Source: Siphonodentalium dalli (Eukaryota; Mollusca; Scaphopoda; Gadilida; Siphonodentaliidae). Taken from it: a stretch of 64,000 bases of DNA. Shown here in pieces: positions 13,246-24,900 of this stretch. Every line of letters begins with the position of its first letter. Positions within the stretch are counted from its first letter, which is position 1. Under the pieces are notes generated by a model. It worked only from the letters and a program-made list of their open reading frames with translations. It was not told the DNA's origin and searched no databases. Made by a program: the position numbers and the translations under genes. Where the stretch lies: the NCBI GenBank assembly GCA_032622095.1, contig CP136061.1, forward strand, positions 44,089,797-44,153,796, written 5' to 3'.

Positions 13246-13936
13246 GTGGAACTACTTCAGTATAATTCCGACGACAACCATCAGAATACTCCATCAAAAA
13301 TACCACTGGTAGTCACATTTCATCCAAAATTACAAAAACTAAAAACTATCACCAAGGACTTACAATGTGTGTTTCAAAATGATGACAAACTGCGTGATAT
13401 TTTCCCTGAATTACCTTTAATGTCATATCGACAACCTCCGAACCTCCGAAAGAGTCTAGTTAGAGCACAGAACTTGCATAACAACAACAGAACGGAACAT
13501 ACCCGTGCGTAATATGGAATTGTGCAACGTGCTCTTCTGTGACAAATGCAACTCTGACCAACAGTACAGGGAAATCTATCACACCTAGTGGGTTATTCTC
13601 GTGCAGCTCTGAATGTGTTGTTTATGCTCTGACGTGCAGACAGTGTCCCGGGCTTATCTACATCGGAGAGACGGGCCATACCGCCAGAGGCCGCATGAAT
13701 GGACACCGGCATGACATAACATCAGAAAATATATTCGTGCCCGTCACGGCGTGGGAGAACATTTTAACTCTTCTCGCCATACAGAGGAAGACCTCGAGGT
13801 CAGAGTTCTCAGCAGGATTGAAACGACTGAGAGCAAGGAAAACAGTATAGTTGATATTAATAACATACATGGACACCATCCGGAAAGGGTTAAACAGGGA
13901 CTATGGTTTTCTCTAACATTACGCTGTACTGCATAA
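13246..13936 (+). pseudogene. Penelope-like element GIY-YIG endonuclease remnant
   Basis: Three adjacent frames make one broken coding region. The first (13,246-13,509) contains PLVVTFHPKLQKLK and SYRQPPNLRKSLVRA, a segment that precedes the endonuclease in Penelope-like elements. The second (13,539 onward) contains a Cys-rich lead-in and VVYALTCRQC...LIYIGETG, the GIY-YIG nuclease core, with a following Arg and HRHD. The third (13,751-13,936) contains EHFNSSRHTEEDLEV, the usual region after the core. Two frameshifts separate them, so no nuclease is made. The RT half of the element was not found next to it. It lies in the loop of the large inverted repeat. Confidence 0.75.
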
Positions 13937-14312
13937 TTTCCGGGGAACTCGGCACTTGGGAGCAGCCGCGACGTAGATGCTTTCCGTCACTCTTGTTATG
14001 CACGTCATTGCGATGGACACTTTCAACGTCAACGACTTTTCACTATTTGTTCACTTCATACTTGATAAAGGCTACTAGATAACCGAAAGCTCGTATTTTT
14101 TAAACACTCAAATGAGTCTTAAATGGTGTTACTTTATTTTATGTCAATTTATTATAACTACAGCTGCAAATATGTGATTTGACAGGTGTAGTATAAATTA
14201 CTCGTTTTGTACGGTGATAAATACGACTCGTTAACGAATATTTGAAATGTGAGCTAAGAGGGGGCGACGATGAATAATTTAATCGCTTTGTACATAGATG
14301 GGTGTCGTGGAT
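13937..14312. other. 3' flank of the Penelope-like remnant, no gene seen
   Basis: Non-coding. It contains the phrase CTTGATAAAGGCTACTAGA followed by CCGAAAGCTCG near 14,061-14,093. Similar phrases are common at the 3' ends of Penelope-like elements, so the element tail probably extends this far. Confidence 0.4.
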
Positions 14313-17103
14313 GACATTATTCATAAGTAGGCAACGACAATGAGATTGTTATTGAGGTAGGTATGTGACGAGGTTACTTACAATGACATCATGTTTTGTT
14401 GTGATATTATGTAGACAGACTTAGAGCAAGATCGCTCGAATGACATCATTTTTTGAGACTATAGATATATTGAGTACATTAATGTGTTACTGTATATAAA
14501 CAGAACTCGAGATGAATTCTGGCCGAAGACATATCTTACAACATCATGTTGTGTGACTATAGAAATAACGACATGTTTGTGCTAGATATTTCTATCGTGT
14601 TATATGTTGGTAGATTATTCGACTTAAGAAAGATCGCTCGAATGACATCATTTGTTGGGACTAAAGATAGAATGAATAAATTTAATGTTTTTCTGTATAT
14701 AAACAGATACATTCGCATAGGTAAAATTGAGACAGAATTATACTTCGATGGATTATCTGTTGTTGATGGGTAAGTAACTCTTGTTATGTTAAAATAAAAC
14801 ATTTATTTAGCATTGGTTGTGCGACTTTTGATATGTTTTTTTTAGTAAAACATTTGGAATATCAGTTGTGTGCGTTAACAGTCAACCTTCTTTCAAAAAT
14901 TTAGCATTAAATTGATTAAAGTGACATTGAATTTTCATATTTTTATTGTTTTACTATGACATATAAAGTTTGTGCTTGAATTCTGTGACGAAAACAATTA
15001 GCGTTTACCTATGGTTTATAATGTTTTGACATTTTTTTATTAAAGACAAAATATTTATTGTCTTTTACGATGAGTGTGGCAATAAAAAAAACGACTTTTG
15101 ATGCTGGGAGCGAAACAGATAAAGATTTTTTTTTTTGTGCAAAATATTTGGAATTGTGTGCTTTAACAGTGAAATTGTTTTGAAAATTTAGCTTTCAATT
15201 GAGATATTTGATTAAGGATTTTAATATTTTGAATGATTTGGAAGCATTATAACATATAACTTCAATTTTGTTGACGAAAAAGTAACTTAAATTATGTTTT
15301 AATTGCTTTATCGTGGTTTTACATTTAATATTTCATTAAAAGGGGGATATAGTTTTTTGGATCCTTCTGAAATATTGAATTTGTGTTGGAATTGAAATGT
15401 GGTGTCTTCATATAAACCGAAAATAGTTGCTAATTGTTCCAGTTTTCTTTCCTAAAATAATATAGATTATCATTTTATAGCTAGATCTATACGTTCGTGT
15501 GATATATGCAACTAATTAGTCACCATTTAACATGCTTGATACACATATGTTTAATATTTCAACATGAGTAGATTGATTTGAATATATTACTATCATTCAT
15601 ATTCATTAAAGGAACCGATAATGGTTATGCATTTCAATATCTACCACTATGAAATAGTGTTTTTGAAATGTGTTGCCTACTAATCTACAGGAGAACGTTC
15701 CTAAAAAAAGTTCAAGTGTTTAGACGTGTGGTTTTTACATGCATGGGGTTATTCGCTGTGAATATTTCATTGTATCATTCTCTAACACATATCAATCGTT
15801 TAACATCTATATTGAACTTAAAACAAAACAGATTATTATGTTACAATTCACAAGGGAGCTAACTCTGTTATTTATATTCTAATTAATATTTGTAGATATG
15901 GTCAGTATACTTTGCAACTGAAATTTTGAATAACCTAGAAATAGTTTGCCTATAAATCTTGATATATTTTTGACATAAGATTTTGCGACAGGGATGATTT
16001 AAAGGTACGGTTGGCCTTGGCGGTGGGTATCCTGTGAAAATATTTCCACCCGTCAAAAACCGCCACAAACAGAAAGAACATCAAAATCTAGACAGACTTT
16101 GTCCGTATACAAATAAGAAATATCGCATAAACAGTATGTTATTGTCAAATGTTTGACCATTGTTATGTAAACAAAAGCATAAAAAGTTACTTTTCTGGTG
16201 TTTGTTTATATTATGATGGTAAACATAAAGAGCGTTCTTAGTTGGTGAATTCCTGATATGGAACTAATAAAGAGCGTTTATGCCATTTGTGTGTGATTAG
16301 CCAGCAGCATTGTGCTGTCTTCTGTAACACAATCAGGCTCTTGCGTAGGTAAAATATAGTAGGTCTTTATGATAACATACTGTTTACGTGATGGTCATGG
16401 TATATATGAACGAAACTGTATGCGTTTTAATGTTTTTTCTGTTTACGGTGATTGGAACAAATATGAATATTTTCGACAACTAAGGCCTCACGTGCCTTTA
16501 AGACCTGATTGTCCATATATTAAAAAAAATTGATTAGATTATGTACTGATTTATATGTTAAAGGAACTATGTATTGATTCGATTATATATAATCTATTTA
16601 TACTCGTATCATTATTTATTAAAGGAACTATGTGTTGGGTTCCACATTTCGATTTCTACAAGACTCTGTAATATCGAGTTTTTTTTAAATTGAATCGTGT
16701 TTCCTACAAATCTACACGAAAAAGAAGAAAGTTAAAAAAAAATTCCATGTGTTTAGACCTGTGGTTTTTACATGCACGGGCTATTCGCTAGCGAATATTT
16801 CATATCATTTAACACTTCTTAATCTAACATCAACTTATTTTACTAACCTATCATATATATGCCTTACTATAGTTAACATGACTATAAACATATACCTAGA
16901 ACTAGTTACACATCATTCTTAACATTAATTTAATTAAGTCGGGGGTATTGTTTACTAATATAGCTTGGCTATGCCTTAAAATAGTTACTAACCTAGATAT
17001 AGTTAACCTAACTATAACCTATGCCTATAAATAGTTACTTAGTTAGTCTTCGTATACCTTACATTCAGTGACGTCGAGCAATGCTCTCTCCTCTATACTA
17101 ATC
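14313..17103. repeat. Right arm of the very large inverted repeat
   Basis: Reverse-complement partner of 8,876-11,258, about 400 bp longer because it keeps segments that the left arm has lost, or has gained some. The outer end reads ACGTCGAGCAATGCTCTCTC near 17,072. A 495-bp MITE sits at 16,003-16,497, at a position different from the one in the left arm. No genes were seen. Confidence 0.9.
16003..16497 (+). mobile_element. TTAA-flanked MITE, copy 4 (subfamily A)
   Basis: The ends are AGGTACGGTTGGCC and GGCCTCACGTGCCT, with TTAA at 15,999-16,002 and 16,498-16,501. The corresponding site in the left arm (about 9,433-9,451, AGGTCTTAAATCATCCC) is empty. The end sequences are close to those of copies 2 and 8. 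Confidence 0.92.
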
Positions 17104-18727
17104 CCGTCTGTGTTACACTAAGTCGTGTTCGGTGATTGGACAACTGCCAATTGGGTCACCCGTTTCATATAATAAAAAAAAACATACCCAACACGACGTC
17201 ACAAATTGTTGACATAATCACTAAAAGCGGTCGGCAGAATAATTGGGCGCGCTTTTACAAAGTGCAACTGAATTGCATCCGCAGCCAGTTGTTTATATAG
17301 ACCACGCGATCGTTGCTAAGCGTTATACAATATCAGTGTGCTGACTTACAGTGCTGCGTGGGCTAGTCTCAAATTCTCGGCAGATTGTGAAAATAAATCA
17401 GATTACATTCAGAATTTATATGGGAATAAATCACCAAAAAGCTATTTAAATATAATACATGAATGTAGTCCATCGATGTGTGTTTTATTGAGGGATACGG
17501 CGCTGTGATCGTCACAAATCGCTCTTTACGCCAATGGAAGGACTGCTGTTTCGAAATAAGCACGAATAATTTTCAGCGTTCTGTATTTCTGGCATAATAG
17601 ATAATCAATACATTGTTCTGTGAATATATGACTCGGAGCCACATACAACAGCAAATAATGGGGGAAAATATTAATCACGAAACGCTCTCCAAATTCGAAT
17701 AATTGTTTTAAACTCAAGGCTAGGTTATCTTTATTACTATGTACGTAATGCCATACAATATCAATTCGTGAATCGACAATTTATTGTAGATATTTGGTTT
17801 GACAAGAATGTTGTATCAAGTATGACAACTTTGTAGTATCAAGTACGTCAACAATGATCCATTTCATTAGTACACGCTCTTTATATGACTGTTTTGTTTC
17901 GCTCAAACCAACCATCAAGTTGGTACAACGGCTAGCTGTAGTGCAATTTATCTCAGAAGAACAATTTTACAGTGAAAATATTCCTGTTTCCAAGAAAAAT
18001 ACGATTAGAAGCGAGAAAATTCCATCGTTTTTATTTTATTTTCAGTTAAAATTTCAAAATTTAGAATTTTCATCCCTTTTTGCTCGAATTTCGAGGTTTC
18101 GCATTATATATGTGATATGTGTCAATAATATTTTAAGTAAAAAGCTAAATAACAACAAAATGTGACAAACTCAAACATTAGCAAGCTATATCGTTAGTGA
18201 ACGGAAAATAAATATTCACAAGAGACGAAATATGGGTATCTCTCTTTAAAGGACAAAATATTCAACAAGAGCAAAAAGCAGGAATTTTAAAGGGTATATA
18301 TATATATCCCTATAACAATATCATAACCACCAAAGTCCGCATATATATCCCTATAACAATATCACAACCACCAAATAAGGAAGGGGGGTCAACATGTGGC
18401 CGAATGTCTATGTAGGGTTTTGCATGTCGATTCAGGGTTTCTTTGTGTTTAAATTAGAGCGACCAATCCGGTCGTGTAGGGTCTAAAGTTGACAATGATA
18501 TACTGGTGATTTACTCTTCTTAGATCGGGTTTAACATTTCAAAATTTATATATTTTATCGTTATCGATCTAAGGAATCGGCATAACTAAATGAAATGCAC
18601 AGTCTTAATATAGCCTATTTATGGTATAAACCCATAAAAACGACGCCAAATATCATCAATCAACCAACGTACCAAACCAACCACGCCTCCCTCAAATTCA
18701 CATGTTACCACATATAATGTTTCTCAC
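17104..18727. other. Intronic spacer, no gene seen
   Basis: AT-rich sequence between the inverted repeat and the PLAT exon. It holds a two-copy tandem repeat near 18,300-18,378 (unit with CCCTATAACAATATCA and AACCACCAAA). The open frame at 17,854-18,165 has no recognisable motif. Confidence 0.5.
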
Positions 18728-18999
18728 CTTCCATAGTTTCCACGGATCAGCTTCGTTATTCCATTTTTCCGTGCGCCAGATGATAGCCACCGGTACACTG
18801 TAGGGTGATGTTAGATGCCAGTCGTCGATCGCGCCTGGTTCACAATCATCGCGATCCGCCTCGTCGAATTCGGTCTTCGGTGTGTTAACGATGGATGAGA
18901 ATTCACGGAGAACCTTCCATTTGATAGTGAAGTAAATCCAAGAGTTGGTACCACAACTCACGCACCCATGCGTGTAGACTTTCATGGTCCAGTGGAACT
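18728..18999 (-). CDS. PAN-PLAT secreted protein, exon 2 (PLAT/LH2-like domain)
   Basis: A 272-bp open exon on the minus strand has an acceptor GTGGTTTCAG ending at 19,000 and a donor AAG/GTGAGAA at 18,727. It enters with one base of a codon already supplied (phase 1) and leaves at a codon boundary (phase 0). The peptide runs KVYTHGCVSCGTNSWIYFTI, then an acidic stretch ending CEPGAIDDWHL, then VPVAIIW and ADPWKLWK. This follows the PLAT/LH2 pattern of strand, GT(N/D) turn, ExGxxDxF and a hydrophobic I-x-I strand before P-x-W-x-L. PLAT domains usually bind lipids or membrane-associated partners. The phases match the PAN exon at 45,060-45,345 and the terminal exon at 8,757-8,843. The PLAT call is by eye and moderate; that this is a real exon is somewhat surer. 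Confidence 0.6.
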
Positions 19000-19059
19000 C
19001 TGAAACCACGCCCTATAGGTTAGTTTGGCAGAATGGTTGGTTTAAAGCCACCTGGCATC

Positions 19060-19560
19060 AGGCAGTGTTATACTACAAGCTGAAAGACTTTCCTTACCCA
19101 GATATCGAAACGAAGCTCAAATCCCGCCCTTCTATTAATGGACATTCTGCAATTAATACTACCGCTTCACATATTGTGGGCAATATGTTAGATGAGTATC
19201 TGAAAACACTACATTTTTATTATGATTTTTTCAATTTGCAATGAACTACATGCAAATATTCTTGGCACGCTATTAGAGAGTTCCAAACCTTCATGTAAAA
19301 CCAGATCATCTGTCACGATATTGGTTTATTTCATTCGATATAAGCACACTATATACATCTATCAGACATACTGATATGTATCTTGCCTTTGATGTCATTA
19401 AAGAAATCCTTGATATTTTATGGTCGCTTTGTTTGAATTAATTCAAAAGATATCATATTTCCATGTTGGTTTTAAACACCTATGATATTTCTCATATGAA
19501 TTTTGTGTGTGATAAATTACTCAGGTTTAAAAGGGTACTTACACTAAATCCGGCCATTTA
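19060..19560 (+). pseudogene. Reverse-transcriptase fragment, probably Penelope-like
   Basis: The first frame gives ETKLKSRPSINGHSAINTTA and a following DEYLK, matching the RPI-x-S...TT-x-x-(I/S)...L region of Penelope-like RTs. After a frame change, FISFDISTLYTSIRHTDM (about 19,320-19,375) matches the F-D-(I/V)-x-x-L-(Y/F)-T-x-I-P box that carries the first catalytic Asp in these RTs. Pro is replaced by Arg and stops follow, so it is dead. It is not continuous with the GIY-YIG remnant at 13.2 kb. Confidence 0.55.
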
Positions 19561-19848
19561 TGGGGCCACCTCCTTTTATACTCAACAGAATGTATGCAAC
19601 AAATGAATGAATTTGGCCATGGATGAATGCTGTATGAACGATCCAAACAACATGGTAATTATAAATTATATTGAAAATTAATTTATGACTCTAGTCACAA
19701 GCACAGTGGCTCTATTCTACACAATTATTACAAAATAAGCTGAGTAATCACAGGATGTGTTCGCATACCGACGTGAATATGTCTCAGAAATAAATTACGC
19801 AAATGTGTCGACATAAAATTAGCTATTTTGAGTGAAAATGATCTTTAA

Positions 19849-20058
19849 AGATACGGGCGGCGGTGGGTATGCTGTTGATATATTCATCTGTCAAAAACCG
19901 CCATAAACAGAAAGAATAGTAAAATATAGACAGACTTTGTTCTTATACCAATCAGAAATATGGCATAAACAGTATGTTATTGTCAAATATTTTTCCTTTG
20001 TTATGTAAACAAAAGCAAATAACGTTACAGAACCTGGCTTTTGTTTAGATCTGGACAA
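19849..20058 (+). mobile_element. TTAA MITE copy 5, left half (split by the Academ-like element)
   Basis: It begins after TTAA (19,845-19,848) with AGATACGGGCGGCGG, as in copy 1, and follows the family through to GTTTAGATCTGGA. It then stops abruptly where TAGTCCAGTGC begins at 20,059. The rest of the same MITE continues at 38,441 (CATGGTAAAC...). The two halves add up to about 475 bp, the normal length of the family. Confidence 0.88.
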
Positions 20059-20077
20059 TAGTCCAGTGCATTTGTGA
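20059..20077 (+). repeat. Left terminal inverted repeat of the Academ-like element
   Basis: 19 bp, complementary to 38,422-38,440 with one mismatch. The first eight bases TAGTCCAG are shared with the termini at 27,941 and 31,736. Confidence 0.85.
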
Positions 20078-20769
20078 TTTCACCCAGAACAAATTGCAAC
20101 AGAATTTTTTTTTTCAATAATGAATAGAGTAACTAAATATAAACAAAAACTCGGCAAATATCGGAAAACGGGAAATATGTGTATTTTGTAAAATAAAATC
20201 ACGAAAAAGTCGAAGTAATTTAATTGTTGATGGGCTTTCCATACGCGTAGATAGTCCATGGGAGATAACTTAAAACACAATTGGTCGATCAAAAGTAAAT
20301 AAAACGTGAACGATTGTTTTCAAAATAAATATAAATCCATCTTGTTTAATATATAGTAACAGCGTAATGGTGAGTTTATACAAACATTGGGTGACTCAAA
20401 TGAGCAAATAAGCACTATATACTTTGCGAGTATCCACATATGAGCTGGCGAGTATTGCGACGAACGTCGATCTGTCGACCAAAAGTTCAAAACTTTATGC
20501 TGGATAGTCGCGATGTGAACATTCCATTGCGGTGAAAATAGCTGTGACAAACAACCACCAATAGCATTTAATTGTCAACATTGATTCCAATAAATCCATT
20601 AATAGCCACTTGTGGTGAAAATGGACACTGTCACAGATGAAAACCAATTTTAAATTATACCTCTGTCTACACAGAATGCTGATGAAATAAAAAAACTACG
20701 GAAAGCCGATTCGTTATTCACTCACTGTATACCGATCATTTAATGGCAGTAGTGTAATTACTAGGTAGC

Positions 20770-21010
20770 TAATTAATTATTCTCCCACCCTCCCCTTTCT
20801 CTCTCCCCCACTCTCCCTCTCCTCTTTCTCTCTCCATCGAGATCTCTTTCTCACATCTCTCTCCCCTCTCTCTATCTCTCTCCTCTTTCCCTCTCTCTCC
20901 ATCGAGATATCTCTCCCTCTCTCTTCCCTCTCTCTTCCATCTCTCTCTCACTCTCTCTCTCCCTCCCATCTCGCCTCTCTATATCTCTCTTCCTCCCTCC
21001 TCTCTCTCCT
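20770..21010. repeat. Pyrimidine-rich low-complexity tract (CTCTCTCC)n
   Basis: About 240 bp of CTCTCTC, CCCTCTCC and repeated CATCGAGAT phrases in the 5' non-coding part of the Academ-like element. The minus-strand open frame across it (RERGERC-type peptide) is an artefact of the repeat. Confidence 0.9.
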
Positions 21011-21432
21011 TTATAAGACGCTACACTTTCTCATTATAATTTCAGAAAATACTGAAAACAGTGAGCCACCCTCATTATTCTTTGGGACATGACTGATAAG
21101 GATTTGCATCCAGTTGCAATTATTTGGGGCACTTGGAAAACAAATATGAATCTCATCAAAGGCAAAATACTGAGTATGCATTCTCAAATATATACTTGTT
21201 TAAATTTTCACAATTAAAATTCCATTATATTATTTTGTTATCATCTGTTTTAATTAAAATCATTTTCTGTGTATTTGTTGTGTTTGTTTCCAATTGCATT
21301 TTCCGTTACGGTACTTATTTGTTACCCTTTCTTGCATTTTGTCGTGCTGTTTCACAGAAGCCAAAGCATGATGAAGTTATTAATTTTTGTTTTGAAAAGG
21401 AAAACATTGATCATCGTATAACTGATCCGAGG

Positions 21433-21891
21433 TAAGTACTATCGATTCTTATACAGGTACACCAATAATGATACTAAAACTGAGTGTTTGCATTTAATTG
21501 AATATATATGCAGTCTAAATTGAAACTTAAGCATTGTGTCACATGTTAAATCATAGCCTAGAATGAGTGACAAAGTTTATCACAAAGTAACCACATAGCC
21601 GATTTTAAAATTTAGTGGCGATATTAATATTCCAAAGAAGACTATTATTCATAAATGTAGTTCACGTATTCATATTTAGAGTATAGGCCATACTCATCAG
21701 TTTAATGCAGTGATAAAATCCCCCAATGTGTATATAGGCAAAATAAACACATTTTGTTTTAATTCACTAGGCTGATTAAATATCTAACAATGGGCATGTA
21801 CATGTATATAATCTATGTAACATACAATACATTTAATATGTTACGCTTATATAAAATTGACAATTATTTTTGTATTCCATCTATTTCCAGA
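21433..21891 (+). other. Candidate 5' intron of the Academ-like transposase gene
   Basis: A consensus donor GAG/GTAAGTA at 21,433 is paired with a good acceptor CATCTATTTCCAG ending at 21,891, 21 bases before the probable start ATG (21,913). Another acceptor-like site (CTGTTTCACAG) ends near 21,356. Together they would define a small 5' exon at about 21,357-21,432. The splice signals are visible; their use is an inference. Confidence 0.45.
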
Positions 21892-21912
21892 AATACGATT
21901 TACTGTGCAACC

Positions 21913-24900
21913 ATGGCCTCGTGTGTACTATGTAACATGCTGTTATATGATGGCAGAGAACTCAAAAAGCTGACGGAAAAGGGGTGCGATACAATTATGA
22001 GGATCAGTGCGGAGTTTGGTGATGATAGATCGGTTATTATAGGACAGTTGATCCATACATGCTGCCGGAATAACTACACTTCACCAAAAAATAAACGACG
22101 ACATTCACTACCACCAAGTCCCGAACAACCATGCATGAATCTGATAACCAGAGGTTTGAGTTTAGTAAATGTTGTTTGTTTTGTGGCAAAAATACTACCA
22201 GCACTGATGCTGATGAAGACCCATTGATATATCCTGTCAGAACCCTTGAATTTCAGACGAAGATATCTGAAGCATGTCGCACACGCAATGATCAATGGGC
22301 GCATACCGTGCAACGAAGAATAGATACGGCTATAGATCTCCCAGCAGCTGATGCAATTTATCATCAAATTTGTAGTGTGAATTTTAGAACAGGAAAGCAG
22401 CTCCTACGATGCATTGATCCCTCTGAAGATGAACCATCTAGCGCAAAGAAATTGAAAATGGGCAGGCCATCTGACACTCATAAATCGTCAGCATTTGAGC
22501 GAGTTATTCAGTACCTTTCTGACAATGACGACGAGCAGTTAACTATAAATGACTTGGTATCGAAGATGGGCGAATTTCTGTCTTGATCTGATCAGGAAGC
22601 TTTCTGTGCTAAATATATGAAGCAAAAACTGATGGAACATTTTGGTCAAGAGATTGTCATTACCGAGATAAATGGAAAGCCAAACGTAGTCACTTTCCGA
22701 AATACAGCGGAGGAAATATTGCATGACTTGTATACAGAGCCTAAGGATATTAGTATAGATGTACAGAAGCAGCAACTCGTGAAATCAGTTGCAAAGCTGA
22801 TACAAAATGATATAAAACAAAAGGAGAATATCAGAGATGGCTATCCTTCAATTGCCGACATGTCGTCTCTAGATTCAGCAATAGATTATCTACCACCCTG
22901 TCTCAGAAGTCTCTTGGAAATTATCTTCACCGGCAAAGATACATCTCTCAATGTTGCGTCGTTAGGACAAGCGATACTGCAGGCAGTCCGCCCAAGAACT
23001 CTACTGGCACCATTACAGTTGGGACTTGGGGTTGAGATGAATCATAAATTTGGGTCAAAGTTTCTTGTAGAATCCCTAAACAGGCACGGTTTCTGCACTT
23101 CATACAAAGAGGTCAAATTATTTGAAGAAAATGCAGCAGTTACCAATGAAGATCACTTACCCGGTGTCATCAAAGGCTCATTTATCCAGTTCATAGCAGA
23201 CAATGTGGACCATAACGTATGTACATTAGACGGAAAAGGTACAGTTCATGGAATGGGTATAGTTGCTGCTGTGACTCCGAAAACAGTCTACACTAAAACG
23301 GTTGCCGTGCAACGATATGTAATGAGGATGTGTCTGCAGTAGGGAGGATACCTCTGAAGTATTTGAAGTGTGATAAGTCGGAACTATAATTAAAATACCC
23401 AACGCTATCCGCCACAGACACAACAAACAACTCCAGTTCACTAGATACACTGTGGTTGTCATCGTGGCTCTTAAATCACAAACAACCTCTCTGGAGTGGG
23501 ATTATGCAAATGGCACAGAAGGGAGATCACCCTGGAACATTGTCAGTTTATTTCTTGCCAATGATTGACATGAGCCCAAGTGATGAAACGTGCATTTTCT
23601 CGACAGTGGAATTTGTTACCAGTCAAGCAAAGATGTTCAAAGTCACACCAATTCTCACATTTGACCAACCATTATGGTGGAAGGCATTTATGATTCAACA
23701 GAAGATGAACAGTGGTCATGATGTAAACAGCGTTGTCCTCAGACTTGGTGGCCTTCACATAGAGATGAGCTTCCTTGGATCTATTGGTCATCTGATGTGA
23801 GGGTCAGGACTAAAAGAGATCTTTGAAGTTATCTATGCTGAAAACACAGTTCCACACCTATTGAATGGAAAGGCAATTGCGAGATCGATAAGAGCACACA
23901 CTATCTTATATCGACTTCTGAATGGAATGCTATATGCACAGGTATTTGGTATACCACTTCCTCATCTGAAAGACGACACCACAACAGAAGACACACCGAG
24001 CCATGTGAACCATCATAGTGATAATTCAGAACAAGGTATTGGTGAACTGTCCACTGTTCTATCCATGCACAGAACTGCAGTTGAAAAAGTCGGCTCTTTA
24101 TATTGTGATGTAATGGATGGTACCCTGAGCATAGAAAATCTAGAAAAACATGAATCTATTTCCACCTTGCAAGATGTAATTGCCAAAGAGAAAAGCAATC
24201 TTCAATCAAATAAAACATCTAAGCGTTGGATACATTACATGCAAATGGTTGAAATCTTGTTCAAATTCATCAAAGCCGAACGAACTGGTGATTGGCTTCT
24301 TCATCTACAGTCATTGTCCGATATGCGTCCATTCATGGCAGCTGCTGGACATAATCACTACACAAAATCAGCACTACTATACATCAACTCAATGAAAAAT
24401 CTCGAAAAAGAAAACAAAGACCTCTTCAAGAAATTCATGGCTGGTTATCAAGCTGTTAGAAGAAGTGACAGATTTTGGGGAGGGCTCTCGACGGACCTTA
24501 TCATAGAGCAGGTGCTTATGCGTAGCATAAAGTCCACCGGTGGCCTAACGAGAGAACGCGGAATAACTGAGAGGCAGAGAAATATTTGGCTTCTCTCAAT
24601 GCCAGCATGTGCAGAAATTAACAACAATATGCAAATATTAACTGGAATTTGTCATGAATCAGGCCCGCAACACAAAGAGGGTATAGTTGCAAGAACCACA
24701 CGTGATGCGAATGACTCTCTTATTATGTTACGGTACTTGGAAGAAAGGAATCCATTCCAATGCAGTGGTGCCCTACAGAGTGTAGCAACTGGTGAAACTT
24801 CAAATGCATCAGTAAATGTGGATGATGCACAATCTATTGGTTATGCTATCGTAGGTGGTATGTCGGGCAAAGATGTAGTCACTTATGTCTTTAAAAGATC

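Noticed and set aside
14061-14094. Possible hammerhead ribozyme core after the Penelope-like remnant
   Set aside because: The GATAAAGG...CCGAAAG arrangement recalls CUGAUGA-stem-GAAA, but the core deviates and stems I and III could not be drawn.
17854-18165. 103-residue plus-strand frame as a host exon
   Set aside because: No recognisable motif, no good splice sites at its ends, and AT-rich composition that readily gives open frames.
21124-21435. 103-residue frame before the Academ-like gene, as a separate protein
   Set aside because: It ends in a splice donor-like site, has low-complexity hydrophobic content and no motif. A 5' exon/intron region explains it better.
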